Positions 23,871-34,675 of a stretch of 64,000 nt of DNA are shown here, in pieces. This stretch comes from Dicyema japonicum (lineage: Eukaryota; Dicyemida; Rhombozoa; Dicyemidae). The stretch covers positions 322,395 to 386,394 of the forward strand of contig RDEW01000001.1 in the NCBI GenBank assembly GCA_011109175.1, given 5' to 3'. The notes under the pieces are model-generated. The model was not told where the DNA came from. It ran no database searches and worked only from the letters and a program-made list of their open reading frames with translations. Positions within the stretch are counted from its first letter, which is position 1. Every line of letters begins with the position of its first letter. The position numbers and the translations under genes are program-made.

Positions 23871-24784
23871 TGCATATTTAAATTTATTAATAATTATCTT
23901 TAAATAAATGAATTAAAACTTCAAATAAAATTTTATTCTGAAATCTGCCAATTCTCAAATTTCCACAATTTCGCTGGAACCAAAAATGGCAAATTTGAGA
24001 GAGTTTACTGTATCAATTAATTTGCTCACTTCTCAATAATTAAGTGATATGAAGTGATATTACTGTATCACTTCTCAACAAGATATGAAGTTGGAAACTA
24101 CAAGATTTTCTGAAAGATCGAATTACACAAATTTGGAAACTTTTCATTAATTTTTGAATTGTTCCAAAACTGATAAATTAGAATTTCTTATAGTTTATTT
24201 AATAAGATGTATTTTTTGTACTTCTTGAATGGATCAATCTTCCATAAAGAATATCAAAATTTAGCAAATCTGAAAACGCAAAAGAGTGATGATGTATAAA
24301 TTTCAAAATTCATCCTCTTGCGACTTTTTCGAATTCAGTAACAAATTTCATTTTCTTGGAAATAATAATACAAGTCGATTTCTATAAAAATTAAAAAAAT
24401 CAATAATTAAAAATCCCAAAGCCCAATTTGGCAATAGGTTGAGAACCACTGGTTCATACTTTATAATTGTATAAAGTAAACTGAATAGTTCTTGCAGTTG
24501 TAGTTACCCCTCCAGTGGAATGGGGAGACCACATGATCATTTTAATAATAATTTTCGCGTCACCCTGGCAATAGGCGCCAGATGAGGGAAGTGGATTAAA
24601 TGGGACTATTCCCATAAAGCTGAATAAGTGAAAGAACAGAGGAAAAGAAAAGAAATCTGAACAAATTGCCAATGGAAAAAATCTAATCAACAGATTATTT
24701 TTAATGATGACATCGAAAGTACTAACTGACAAACAAACTCAGCTTTATTTACTAGAAAAATAATTTATTTAAAAACCTAGTATT

Positions 24785-25990
24785 ACCGAAAAAATTTATT
24801 TATTTAACAACCCAAGACCACGGTAAACCAAACTAATTATCACGTGATCCAATGCATTCCAACAGCGACCTCATCTTTAGCCTGTTCGTTTCCTCGTGCC
24901 GCGCAAGACCGTTCAGGATGGCTGATGATTCAGTCGCATAAGGGTCTCCAGAGGCGTCGGTCTGGTAGATGATTTCCACAAATCAACGCTCAGCAAATCT
25001 GAAAGTTTTCTTTTGCATTTCCTCGATATCCTCATATAAGACATGGACGATCCTTACGATGCGAATGAGAAGCGTGTATCTCTGTACTGTTTGTACACGT
25101 TTATCATGACCGGGTGAATACCAATCTTCCACGTAGCCGATAATATTTTTACTACGTTCAGTTTCTTTTCGAATTTCGAAGAATTTTTATACGTGTGGTG
25201 TCAGACACAGATTCACATCAAGTGTCACAACCAAGATCATTTGACATCAGTTGAAATGGATGTCGACCTTATTTAACTTCAAGGTGAATGTCTTCTTTCC
25301 TAATCTTTTGTCAGAGGTAAAAAGGGACTTTTTGCGATTTACCAATAGCCGGTTTTCCATTATCCATGCGTTTTGCCGGGCCAGGTTAATCTGTATTCTT
25401 TATGGAGCCTTATCAATGTCCCAATCTCGCAAAGCCAAAACAATATTATCCGCATAAGAGAGTAGAACGTTACTATTAGGTTCCAGAATCGGGAGATCGG
25501 CCAGAATGAAGTTAAACATAGCAGGGGATTTTTAAATGTCTCGGTATTTTTTGCAAATCCGAGTGGAATGATGTCGGTCAATATTTTAACTATGAGATCT
25601 CTCATTTTTGAATCACCGGCAAAATAATTATTATTGACCCCAGGCTTACAATCTTTAGTAAGCTCAGCAGAAACAATCATAAATGATTAGTCCAAAGAGG
25701 GAATCCAAATGAGAACGTCTGCTTTTCCGACCAAATCCATTTTCCAATACTCCATCACAGGATTCTGCTTCCTAAGAGAGGTGAGAAGTAGGTCCACCCT
25801 CTTCCTACCGTCGCGACATCACTTCACTCTTCGGCGGAATAGTTTTCGTAATGTAATCTTCATTAGAGGATTTGTTCAGAAAGAATGCAGGAAGATCCCT
25901 TTCAACTACTGTATCATGGCAGAAAGACTCATCGCCAAGCGCATTTCCTCGCAAATCGTCAAGGGAAATGCTCTCAATTATGATGGGAAC
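24785..25990 (-). pseudogene. Decayed non-LTR retrotransposon reverse transcriptase
   Basis: On the minus strand, PAMFNFILADLPILEPNS is followed by LLSYADNIVLALRDW, matching RT motifs 4-5 with the catalytic YADD changed to YADN. Downstream, NLARQNAWIMENRLLVNRKK and FTLKLNKVDIHFN fit the thumb region. The stretch 25360-25680 upstream includes LIVKILTDIIPLGFAKN, in a shifted frame. The 3' end near 24785 has a run of ttatttaac plus ccacggta that is shared with 32020-32050, so the two share an end sequence. Multiple stops and shifts. Confidence 0.6.
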
Positions 25991-26286
25991 CAGTAGTTGT
26001 TAACTTAGTTTCTTGCATTAAATAAATGCGTTATATGGTAAAACAATAATACATCAATATATAATGATGATAATGAGAGCAAAAATAAAGGTGATGATAT
26101 TCTTACTTCTGAAAAATATTTTGAAAGGATGGAAAAATCAAATTTTATCGCTGAGAAAATTGAATTGGGATTTTGTCATCCTCTGAAAGACTTTAGTGCG
26201 TATCAGAAATATAAAAAAATAGATTTTACTTTTTGAATATAATTTTAGTTTTAAATAATTAATTAACTCAGCCATCCATCCAAAGT

Positions 26287-26390
26287 GGACTCAGCCGACA
26301 ATATCGATATCACGACAGAGATCAACTGGAGAAGCCACCGGGTCTCACGTGTGCCGTGGCTTCTCAGTGTAGCTAGGCGTTTTTATCTTT
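26287..26390. repeat. Short dispersed fragment, inverted copy near 42.75-42.86 kb
   Basis: The sequence around gagatcaactggagaagccaccgg and the following ccgtggcttct...gtgtagctaggcg is present as its reverse complement at about 42745-42860. Both encode a matching reading, EINWRSHR followed by SR. The parent element is not recognised. The surrounding 25997-27300 has no gene I can support; the 78-codon ORF at 26850-27086 has no recognisable motif. Confidence 0.45.
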
Positions 26391-27301
26391 TGCAAGAAAT
26401 GCTAAAGGTTGTAGTACAGTAAAACAATTTCGAGATTACAACAAATAATCTTTTACCGAAGATAGACACTATTTTGAAAGATTCTAAAAAAGTATCAATC
26501 GTCTTTTAAAGCTGCACATAAACGATAATTTCCAAAGCTTGAAAAGAAGTTGGTAGAATTGATGGAGGTAGTAGAGTCTTAGGGTAGATATCAAAAAATC
26601 AAATTTCTATGAAGTTTTCTGAAAAATTTGTATCTTCCTAAAAATAGTACAGGTTTATTTAAATCCATGGATATTGGAATTATAAAATTTTCGAGAATAC
26701 TCCGGCTACTCTATCTGAAAGAATTGTTGGAAAATGTCTTTTTTTACAATATTTCGGTATAAAACTCTCACAAGAAATTGAATTTAAAAGATACGGCCTT
26801 AATTACAAAAAATGGCTTGTGAAGACATATTCGAAGAGACGATCAGGAAATGTTTCAACTTTTAATTAACTCAAATAACGAAAATCTTCAAATTGATATT
26901 AATAATACAGCATTCAGAAGAACATACATTTACGATCCTCTAAAGAGCCTATATCAAGGCTACTCCAAATTGGAAGGATCGGGAGAGGAAGAAAATTGGC
27001 TTATGAGATCTCCAAGGGTCGGACACGACTTAATTTGGATAACATTTTTAAACATGAATACACGGACGTTGAAACATTTAATATAAATGAAAATTCTTTA
27101 GATTAAGAAAATAGTGAACAAGAATTGGAAAAAAAGTAAGACCTGTACACAAAATGGATATTCCAGTTAGATTAACTGCGAGAGGGAACTTTTTGCCAAT
27201 GTTTCGAATGAACATAAAATATATCTAATTTCTTTAATAAGAAAATACAAAGTTAGTATTGTTGAAGCAAAAAAAACATATATAAATTTCATTTTAATAT
27301 A

Positions 27302-27793
27302 GGGTTTCCCGACCATTAACGTAACTTTACAAATCGATGACGTCACGTTACTGATCAATGGCGTCACTTTCTAATCAACAGCATGGGATAAGGGTAAATT
27401 TATTTTTTGATAAAAAAACATCTTAGAACACATTATAAGGTTGGATTTTTAGTATCCTAGAGACCAAGTGCTATTTTAGGATCTTCTAACTATATTCTTG
27501 TAGGGACCATCAGAACCTGAAATTGCATCAATGACTAATTTTCCTGTTATGAAGACGGAATTGAAGACCCAATATCTTTGATAATGCCTGTATTTATTAT
27601 TTTACGGACAATCTCCATTTTCCATTACCCTTACTCGCCATTTCTCAGTCCAATTGAGAATTTATTCAGCATGTGGGAAAAATATATGTTTCCAGAGCAG
27701 GTGTTGAAAATTAAAAAATTAAAATTTGTTTTTACCCTTAAAAAGTTTAGTTACGTTATTGGTGGGAAAAGTGACGCAAATGGTCGGGAAACT
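27302..27793 (+). mobile_element. Small TIR element carrying the end of an IS630/Tc1-like DDE transposase
   Basis: A 14-base perfect inverted repeat, gtttcccgaccatt (27304-27317) and aatggtcgggaaac (27779-27792), defines an element of about 490 bp flanked by TA on both sides (27300-27301, 27794-27795). Inner sequences acgtaactt / aagtttagttacgt extend the inverted similarity. The frame 27578-27796 contains YSPFLSPIENLFSMWEKYMF, the C-terminal signature of IS630/Tc1-type DDE transposases, so this is a deletion derivative of an autonomous element. Confidence 0.7.
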
Positions 27794-28107
27794 TAATAAT
27801 TTAAATCGCATCTATAAAATTTTCAAACTTTGAAAAATTTTTATGTAAGAAAACTACATTCTGATGTCCAATCCTCTGTTTAAAATCACCCCAATTAGAC
27901 AGGTCACTCAGTGTACATTTTCAACATAATCTTTACTGTTAATGATTATTTTAGATATTTTAATTTTCATTTAAATTTATAAAAAATTTAAATATCATAA
28001 TTATATGAAATAAATAATTTTTATTAAATTTAAACAAAATTATAAAAATCAAATTTTACTTATTTAAACATAAAATATAATAAATATAAAAGATTAAGTT
28101 ATTATCA

Positions 28108-28929
28108 ATGAAACTAATGACAAGTTATAGCCAAATTATAGTGATTCTGATATATATAATATTCTCTACAAAAATGAGTACTGAAGTCACCGGATATAAA
28201 AAAAGCGATTGCCCTGTCCCTACATGGCTAGTTCCAATAAAGTCTAATGATCAGACCTTCTCCGTCTTATTTCAGGGAATTGTAAATTTGACTTATTCTG
28301 ATCCAAATAAAGGAGTATTAAATGTTATAAACCAAGTTGCGTGAAATTAATTTGAATGATTCTACGATTATATCTGGGAAGAATATCGACTTTCCGCATT
28401 ATTATATATCTTTATTATCAGGCAAAAACGGAATTGAATTAGAATTCAATTTTATTAATGGGGTGTCATTATAAAATATTTTGCGATCATTATCGATAGT
28501 AATATGATATTTTGAGCTAAGATAATTTGGATTCCTGATATTAATCATTATTATAATATAGCATTGAAGAATACTCATTTTAACTGTCCTAACTTGTTGA
28601 TAAAATTTGGCCCGGATTATAAAGCGAAAATTTATCATATGAAGTTTCAAATTTTTGATGGAAAAAATGGCACAAGTTTTTATGGAAGAAGTTAAATTTA
28701 TTAATAATCATTAGAATCAACGTGTGATCCCTCGATACCTATAAATAAAGTAGTTTATCCACTGAATGGTAAAATTATAATTTATTTTATAGAAACTGAT
28801 TGTACAAATAAAACTATAGTTAAAAGTAAATATAATTTTATTTCTATAGGTCCTAATGTTGATAGTTCTATAAAACGTACAATATTGGGTAAATTAATGA
28901 TTTTCCTTGTGGGAATATTAGCTATATAA
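28108..28929 (+). CDS. Repeat-domain secreted/membrane protein, single-unit member with five 22-24 nt introns
   Basis: ATG 28108 opens SYSQIIVILIYIIFS, a signal-peptide-like hydrophobic segment, then EVTGYKKSDCPVPTWLVPIK and SNDQTFSVLFQGIVNLTY. Candidate introns, all GT...AG, are 28315-28336 (22 nt), 28499-28521 (23), 28691-28714 (24), 28769-28792 (24) and 28826-28849 (24). With them removed, the frame runs through DSTIISGKNIDFPHYYISLL, NTHFNCPNLLIKFG, KIYHMKFQIFDGKNGTSFY, STCDPSIP and a hydrophobic end LGKLMIFLVGILAI, stop 28927-28929. One in-frame TAA remains at 28472-28474, so this copy may be a pseudogene or have a sequence error. Three conserved Cys may pair. A further hydrophobic reading lies one frame over downstream, so the true C-terminus is open. 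Function unknown. Confidence 0.6.
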
Positions 28930-29685
28930 TTATAATTTGGGCTTCTATTATATTTGGACTTTTGTTATTATTTGATTTTTTACTTATTATTTACACAACC
29001 TCATACAATAAGTGATCGGTAAGGACAAGTTGGTTTCGAAAATATGAACAGAAAATTATCAGACTATGTTGAAATCAACTGAGAACACTAAGAATGTGTC
29101 AAGGAGCTACAGAAAGGTAATACTTAACCAGTGGATCAACCAGCAGAACAGGAATAGTTTGGCCACTCTGTGGGTAGACGTTTAAAAGCCTTTGGTTCAA
29201 TGGATCACATGACTTTTTGTATCGGATACTCGATAACTCTAGATTCCCTTACTGGATTGTAGATTTCGTAACAAACTTTAAAGAAATATTTAAAATCTGC
29301 CACTAATTTGCTCCCCCTGTGATCTGAACTAACTTGCTCGACGTAATAGATATAGATATCAAGATGTGTTAGACTTTGGGAACCACTATGTTAGAGGATA
29401 AAAAAAGCTATGTCTTAAATATCGAAGCGTTGAAGTTAATATTTGGTGGGGTTAAATAGAGGATCGAGAGCCTGGAAAAAACAAGATTAATTTCGAATGC
29501 TTCTACAATTCTTCAGAGAACTGGAGAAGTCGAATTTTGTTTGAGGAAAGTGGGGATTCTGCGGGTGATAAAATGGAAGAAAACATTTACCGCAATCGTA
29601 GGTATAAAGATCCCCCTGTTATGCATCTGGACTTAAAGAGCTCCATGAGAAATCTTTAATAGGACAAAAACGAAGGAAGCAATTA
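28930..29685. other. No supportable gene
   Basis: The first ~70 bases contain a hydrophobic frame (IIIWASIIFGLLLLFDF) that could be a shifted C-terminal membrane helix of the gene just upstream. The rest is AT-rich, with only short frames on both strands. Confidence 0.35.
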
Positions 29686-29689
29686 CATG

Positions 29690-29897
29690 GAACTCCTTTC
29701 GAATGTTTAGGAGATATCAACGTCGACGTCAGCGAATCATCTCAGTGGTTATCACATGGGAACAATTTTCCAAGATCCAAAGGAAGACCGTAATTTGTTC
29801 TTCAACTGTGCTGGAGAAAAGTGCAACAAATTTAACTCTTCCAGGAAAAGCGTCGAGCATTTGGCAACAAGGTATGGAAAAATTAAGATTGAGTTGA
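29690..29897 (+). pseudogene. R2-like zinc-knuckle remnant
   Basis: One frame reads GDINVDVSESSQWLSHGNNF, matching SSEWLSKGNN of the copy at 23.8 kb; the next reads EDRNLFFNCAGEKCNKFNSS and SRKSVEHLATRYGK, matching the knuckle region of that copy. Two of the knuckle cysteines are replaced (CNKF for CNHC, TRY for TQC), so the metal site is lost. Only about 70 residues survive. Confidence 0.55.
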
Positions 29898-30889
29898 AAT
29901 AGAATGAAACAATAGTGACTAATGTAAATTGATGTGCTCAACGATAATTCGTCTCCTCTTGTTAAAGTGCTGTGAGAGAGGAGACTGACGACATGATTTT
30001 TGCCACTGCATTTCATCAGTTCTATTTAATGATGGCATCGGTTTTGACAGATAAGACAATAAAGACGATATCCAAGGCGAAGAGTAATGGGCCGAGGGGT
30101 TCTCCTTGTACTCCAGTAATCAACTTGAAGCTGTGTTGACAGAAAATCAATGTTCAGTGATCACCATAATGAAGGTTTACATAAGATCTCGATATACTAC
30201 AAAAGAGTGCGAAGAGAAAAGCTTCATAAAGAAAACTGGTACAACGAGTAGAAAGAGCACAGCAAAAGCGAAACTCTAAGTATTCATGTGCTCATGGGTA
30301 ACGTTGGATTGCTTTAAAAACCATCAAACATTCTAATTGATGCTATAAGTAATATAAACTCAGTTTAGATTAGTTGGTAATTCAATTCCTTTTGCTAATT
30401 ACTTAATCAGATCCAGCTTACTAGGAGACGCTCAACCCTGGTCGGAATTTAAAAAATTCATATGAGAGACTATTTGTTCACTAAAATCTGGGATTGTTCA
30501 CAGCCTTCTGGAATATTTTCTCAAATCACTGTGCTTGGATGAGGCTACTAGAATGAGTCAGGATCAACAAATTAGTCAGTTTGGTTTTACCATGTCATTT
30601 AAAATTTATTAGTATTATTAATAGAGAGATTTTTTTGTTAATTCGCTGTTGAGACGTCTAATTCTTTTGCGCCTGCAACGATGGAATTCTTGAGTCGTCC
30701 AGAGAATCTGATTTCTACACGATCAGAAGACCCTAGAGAGCGCTGTTCGTTATTTGAGTGAATCTCGCTCGCCATCCTGAATGGGAATAGCAGGACAGAT
30801 GCTATTAGACCATTTGCTAACTTTTTTTCCTATATGTTTTATTACATTGGCACATTTTATATGGAGAGATTGTTAAATACGAATTAACT

Positions 30890-31115
30890 TTCCCTCCTAT
30901 AGCCGGTATCAGCAAATTATATCTCCAAGTTATTGCGCCGACGATTAAATATGCCTGTTCTCCCTGGAGATTCGTTGTTCCTTGTAAGAGGGTGGAGCGT
31001 ATGAACTCGCTCAGACAAAATATCATGAGGAATATTCAATCAGACTTTACATCCATCCCCAGTCTCTTTTCAGAAATGGCCAGGGCTTCCTACGCATGTG
31101 CAAACTAGAAAACCA
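30890..31115 (+). pseudogene. C-terminal fragment of a Jockey-like reverse transcriptase
   Basis: The frame reads ISKLYLQVIAPTIKYACSPW, then RVERMNSLRQNIMRNIQ. It aligns with STLYQQTIAPAIEYASVAW and QRINSIYRKTISML of the element at 61.5-64 kb (thumb/connection region). The minus-strand ORF 30817-31026 is a shadow. The catalytic domains are not adjacent. Confidence 0.6.
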
Positions 31116-31439
31116 TGTCAGAAAGAGGGTGTTTCATACGGAGCAATTCAAATAGGCATTTAAAAAAGTGGACTCCGATAGAATTTCTCTACAGAAATAA
31201 AAGAAGACACTTCAGAAACGCTGTTGGTTCACTGGCTGAGCATTCGAAGAGAATTCGAAAGATGTCGGAGGCTGGGAGAAATTATTAAATACGAATTAAC
31301 TTTACTGATGATTAATATAATCCTAAATTAAAAAAATAGCAAATAAAAAAATTAATTAATTTTAATTTAAAAAAACAACTAAATCTCAATGAACACTTGG
31401 AACCGTCCGAAGGAATTCCCAGAGACTCGAATCAAAGCA

Positions 31440-31884
31440 TCACGCATTACTAAGTTATTTCATCCTTGGGTAAACTCAAGAATGGCAGAGCTTCTGGACG
31501 GGACAAAGTGTGTGCAGAATTATTGAAATACACGCCAGAAAGGGTGGCTTAGTTAATCTGCACAATCCTGAACAGGACGTTCAAATGTCACAGTCCATTT
31601 GATGCGGGGAATGGCACCTTGATCCCAATTCAGAAACCTGGAAGAAAAGAGGAAATCTAAAATGGTAGCGACCTTACCCGTTAGCTTGGGTGGACTGGGA
31701 ATCCTTTCACCAAAAAATTTGGTTTGCTCCGCGATTCCGTCCTCCTTGTGCCCCATCCGATTGATGATCAGGATGATTTTCCAACTTTAAACAGAATCCT
31801 CTGAAATCACAGATGTGGAGCAATTGAAAAGGATAATGCCTGAGCAGAAAGACCGTCACAGGACAATCTGAGAGATTTCTTAAC
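31440..31884 (+). pseudogene. Reverse transcriptase fragment of another non-LTR family
   Basis: The frame LKNGRASGRDKVCAELLKYTPERV, then ILNRTFKCHSPFDAGNGTLI, then PIQKPGRKE, matches the pre-palm region of the widespread animal non-LTR type with LKNGKAPG.D...ELLKYAPE and L.PLQKPGK. A shifted frame further on reads FGLLRDSVLLVPHPIDDQDD, probably a later part of the same protein after deletion. It ends against the dispersed TTA-tailed repeat at 31885. Confidence 0.6.
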
Positions 31885-32000
31885 CAATCAAACTAACTGT
31901 TCTTTACTTAAATAAAGTGTGTGTCCTGCCTATGCGGAGCTATAAAATACTATGGCTCTCGTGAAAAGGCTTTATTATTATTATTATTATTATGACCTAG
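31885..32000 (+). repeat. 3' part of the dispersed TTA-tailed repeat
   Basis: This has taactgttctttacttaaat, tgtcctgcctatgcggagct and gctctcgtgaaaaggctt, followed by a (TTA)n run at 31971-31993, the longest tail of any copy. It is in the same orientation as the palindrome right-arm copy. The tail suggests a retroposed 3' end. Confidence 0.65.
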
Positions 32001-32553
32001 TGTTACATTTGAGACATTTTTATTTATTTAACACCAAAGACCACGGTAAAACCAAAACTAAAAGTTTCCTCACTTCCGAAGTAATGTCTCTGCATTTCAG
32101 GTTCTTTTTGAATAGAGTAAGTAGTCCACCCCCTCTTCTTTTTTTTACGGTCTATCCTGATTGCTTCGTATCCAGGGAATGAAGGAGTGGAATCATGCAT
32201 GCGGAGTTTAGTTCTTGAATCATGGCCACGTCAATCTTCTGATTTGCCAGGATTGAACGGAGTTCCCTGACCTTGCCTTTAATTCCGTTGATGTTCAAAT
32301 GGAGAGCAGTAAATTTCCTTTCTTGGGCTGAGGGTTTTCGCCGGGAATGGGACTTTTTTGAAGCACATCGCTGGGGGTCGATAATGACCCCCGGGGGGAA
32401 GGAGTCTAATGGTCTTTTTTGGGAGGGCATTAGAAGCCCTCTGGACGTGGCCAAATCCTTTTGAATTTTTTGAATTGGTGGACCACATAACGCCACGCTA
32501 CAAGAGACATGGTATTGATATGCTACAATACTTCGATTTAAAAAAGAGAGCAA
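31995..32553 (-). pseudogene. AP endonuclease N-terminal fragment of a Jockey-like retrotransposon
   Basis: The minus-strand frame 32553-32152 ends with the opening strands of an AP-type endonuclease: ALHLNINGIKGKVRELRSIL, then IDVAMIQELN (the catalytic Asn and Glu of the family are in LNINGI and IQE). A stop follows, and GGGLLTLFKKNLKCRDI continues the domain to about 32000. The plus-strand ORFs 32273-32464 and 32409-32594 overlap it and are shadows. Upstream Pro/Lys/Arg-rich sequence may be the end of ORF1 or a leader. Confidence 0.6.
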
Positions 32554-32594
32554 TTAAAAGATGTATTCGGAACTGGCATCCAATCAATTTTTAA

Positions 32595-32786
32595 CGTCTA
32601 CAGGGTGTAAATTGTATTTTTGCCTCTTTATTTCCCCCAATACCATCAAAAAGAAAAATTGAAAGAACTTTGAGGAGTACATATGCAATCCTGAGCATCG
32701 GGAAAATCCCATCAGACGTGTGCAATAATTTGTATAGCCACATGCGGAGTTATTTAGTCAAAGCATTGGCTAAAGAAGTTTTTTAA
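32595..32786 (+). CDS. Unidentified coding segment (possible exon)
   Basis: An uninterrupted 63-codon frame with protein-like composition: GVNCIFASLFPPIPSKRKIE, RTLRSTYAILSIGKIPSDVC, NNLYSHMRSYLVKALAKEVF, then TAA. It begins just after a stop, and an AG at 32602-32603 could be an acceptor. It is followed 51 bases later by another open frame on the same strand, so it may be one exon of a gene reaching 33.7 kb. No family recognised. Confidence 0.35.
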   Translation, partial: RLQGVNCIFASLFPPIPSKRKIERTLRSTYAILSIGKIPSDVCNNLYSHMRSYLVKALAKEVF

Positions 32787-32837
32787 TTTTGTTTTTTTCT
32801 GTTAATTATAAAAATTGTTTTTTTTTAATTTGAAATT

Positions 32838-33239
32838 ATGCAAAAATTATTAAACATTTTGACAAAGTTAGTAGACAAATCGAAAAACCCCCTAAAGTTA
32901 AATTTATTTCTTGTGGTGATGAATACATTTGTTTCTGCTAATCCGAGTGGGATTATCACGGACCTACCTGCGAATAAGCGGAATGTTAAAAACAATGATA
33001 ACCAGGTTAATTGGTCCAAGTGTTGTTCGGAATACAAAAAACTGATGAATGAGTTCATAATCCACTTTCTTAACCAGAGCCAGGAAAATATCATATCTCT
33101 CCAGGCGATTATCGACCAAGTGAATAAGGAAGACAAAGATGAGTGGGTATCGGAAGTTTCCCGAGTATTTGAAACAAGATTTGAAAGACTATTTCGAGGT
33201 GGAAAGTACCGTAACAACTTCTTAGAAAGGAGATTGTAA
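32838..33239 (+). CDS. Unidentified 133-residue protein or exon
   Basis: The frame from ATG 32838 starts MQKLLNILTKLVDKSKNPLK, followed by a hydrophobic stretch LNLFLVVMNTFVSA that could be a signal sequence if translation starts later, then a charged helical part (CCSEYKKLMNEFIIHFL, IIDQVNKEDKDEWVSEVSRV) and a basic end. Charge pattern favours this strand over the overlapping minus-strand ORF 32825-33217. After the TAA, another frame (CNWYLLPINYYINSF, IVDIVYDGQRAYDVLSQNV) continues at once, so the stop may lie in an intron; I could not fix its ends. The first 28 bases closely resemble the palindrome minisatellite unit. Confidence 0.4.
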   Translation: MQKLLNILTKLVDKSKNPLKLNLFLVVMNTFVSANPSGIITDLPANKRNVKNNDNQVNWSKCCSEYKKLMNEFIIHFLNQSQENIISLQAIIDQVNKEDKDEWVSEVSRVFETRFERLFRGGKYRNNFLERRL

Positions 33240-33715
33240 TTGGTATCTGCTTCCTATCAATTATTATATAAATTCATTTACAACAACGAATATAAACGAT
33301 ATTGTGGATATTGTTTATGATGGACAGCGGGCGTATGACGTTCTCTCCCAGAACGTAACCGAAAGAATAAGAATTAGATCCACCATATGTAACCAAACTT
33401 ACAAAACTGAAGAAACAGCTTGAATGAATAACAGAGCTTACCGGACAGAGAGGAAATCAAAGATATGACGATGAAACGAGGAATGTGCTTTCCCAATTTG
33501 GATATCCAAGATGGGTGAATTCGGCACAACTGGTGCTTGTATTCAGGATGACATAAAGATTTTGGTGAAGTAGTACGAATCCATGAATCTTTTAAGGAAT
33601 TCAGAAAACATAATTGGTGTTTTGAACTTAATTGAAGATACAAAAACCAGATGATTGAGGGGCCTCCACTTTCACCAGGTTTTTGTACAGGCAGTGTAAC
33701 CCCGTTGAAAAGCTA
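33240..33715 (+). pseudogene. Continuation of the unidentified gene at 32.8 kb, frame-broken
   Basis: Consecutive plus-strand frames look coding but do not connect: DCNWYLLPINYYINSFTTTN...YDGQRAYDVLSQNVTERIRI to 33420; then GNQRYDDETRNVLSQFGYPR or, one frame over, LPDREEIKDMTMKRGMCFPN; then HKDFGEVVRIHESFKEFRKH. This is what unresolved introns or several indels would produce. YDVLSQNV and TRNVLSQFG may be two copies of one short repeat. No family recognised. Confidence 0.3.
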
Positions 33716-33929
33716 ATCAAACAATCTTGGATACTTCCTTGAACATAAATGAACGAGGCTCTTTTTCGGACTGTAAAAGAGGTAAGATGTCATTCCCTAT
33801 TAAACCCGTAGAATTTTATTCCTCAATTTTTTAGATCAGCATTCCGTTCAGGGTTACAGGTATCGGTTCTAAGCCCAATATTCCGTTGATGATTGACTTT
33901 AGAGTATTAAGCACCTGTTTATTTTTTTA

Positions 33930-34350
33930 TATTGCAAAGGACTCACCGTTTCCTCGGCGACCGATACTATACCTCGAGCGATTCTCTCCCATTACCCCTG
34001 GACATTGCCCACGTGGATGAATCATATAATAGGACTTGTTTAACAAAGGCGTTGTATAGCCTCGATTGTCTTCCGTCAATTCAGTTTTTTTTAACTATGT
34101 TCAGCGCAGCTGTATTCGTCGAACGATGTCCTTAGTGTCTCCAAATAAGATCTTGGTTTTTTTTTTTCCATGGTTCATTTTTCATCCTTCTGATATCCAC
34201 TACTTCCGTTTTGTAAATATTCATCTTAACACTTTTTAAGTTCATTAGGAGCTGCTTCCAAGTAAATGAGAACTGGTCTTATTTATTAGCCACAATTTTT
34301 AATTTAATTTTTCTGGACAGAAATAAGACAAAGCAGACGATCTATCCATA
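33930..34350 (-). pseudogene. Reverse transcriptase thumb fragment
   Basis: The minus strand reads LKSVKMNIYKTEVVDIRRMK, like the LK.N..KTE thumb motif that follows the catalytic YADD in RTs. The same stretch recurs, better preserved, inside repeats B (51.2-51.75 kb) and C (57.0-57.4 kb), where the DD-containing motif is still visible. Confidence 0.45.
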
Positions 34351-34675
34351 AGATTGGGTCAATGATCCAGTGGTCACCAAGGATCCATGTGAGACAAGAT
34401 GGCTTAGAGAGCTTTTGTAAGAGGAAACAGTCTGGCGATTCACGGTCCCTAAATTTAGTGCTCTTTTAACTGCTTAATTATAATAATCTAATAAATTACC
34501 AAAAATGAGAATTTTATTAACACGTGATTTACTTTTCATGAAAAAACTAAATTGTAAATTATAAAAAAAATAATGCTATTTTTGTCAACTCAGCTGATAG
34601 ATTCTCGCACTTGTTTCATAAGACGATATCGAGAAAAACATGAAATAATCTTTTACTGAAGAAAGTTTTTTTGCT

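Larger units (their letters stand above)
19846..24010 (+). mobile_element. Tigger/pogo-like DNA transposon with two nested insertions
   Basis: The terminal inverted repeats are cagtaaactctctcaaatat at 19846 and, on the other strand at 24010, cagtaaactctctcaaattt; 23 of the first 24 bases match. Both ends are flanked by TA (19844-19845 and 24011-24012), the expected Tc1/mariner/pogo target duplication. The transposase runs left to right. A hAT element (21150-22412) sits inside its C-terminal coding region, and an R2-like retrotransposon 3' end (about 22866-23870) sits between the transposase end and the right TIR. Without these, the element is roughly 1.9 kb. Confidence 0.9.

Noticed and set aside
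32825-33217. 130-codon minus-strand ORF opposite 32838-33239
   Set aside because: Composition is hydrophobic and Ser/Phe-rich as expected for an antisense shadow; the plus frame has a normal charged pattern.
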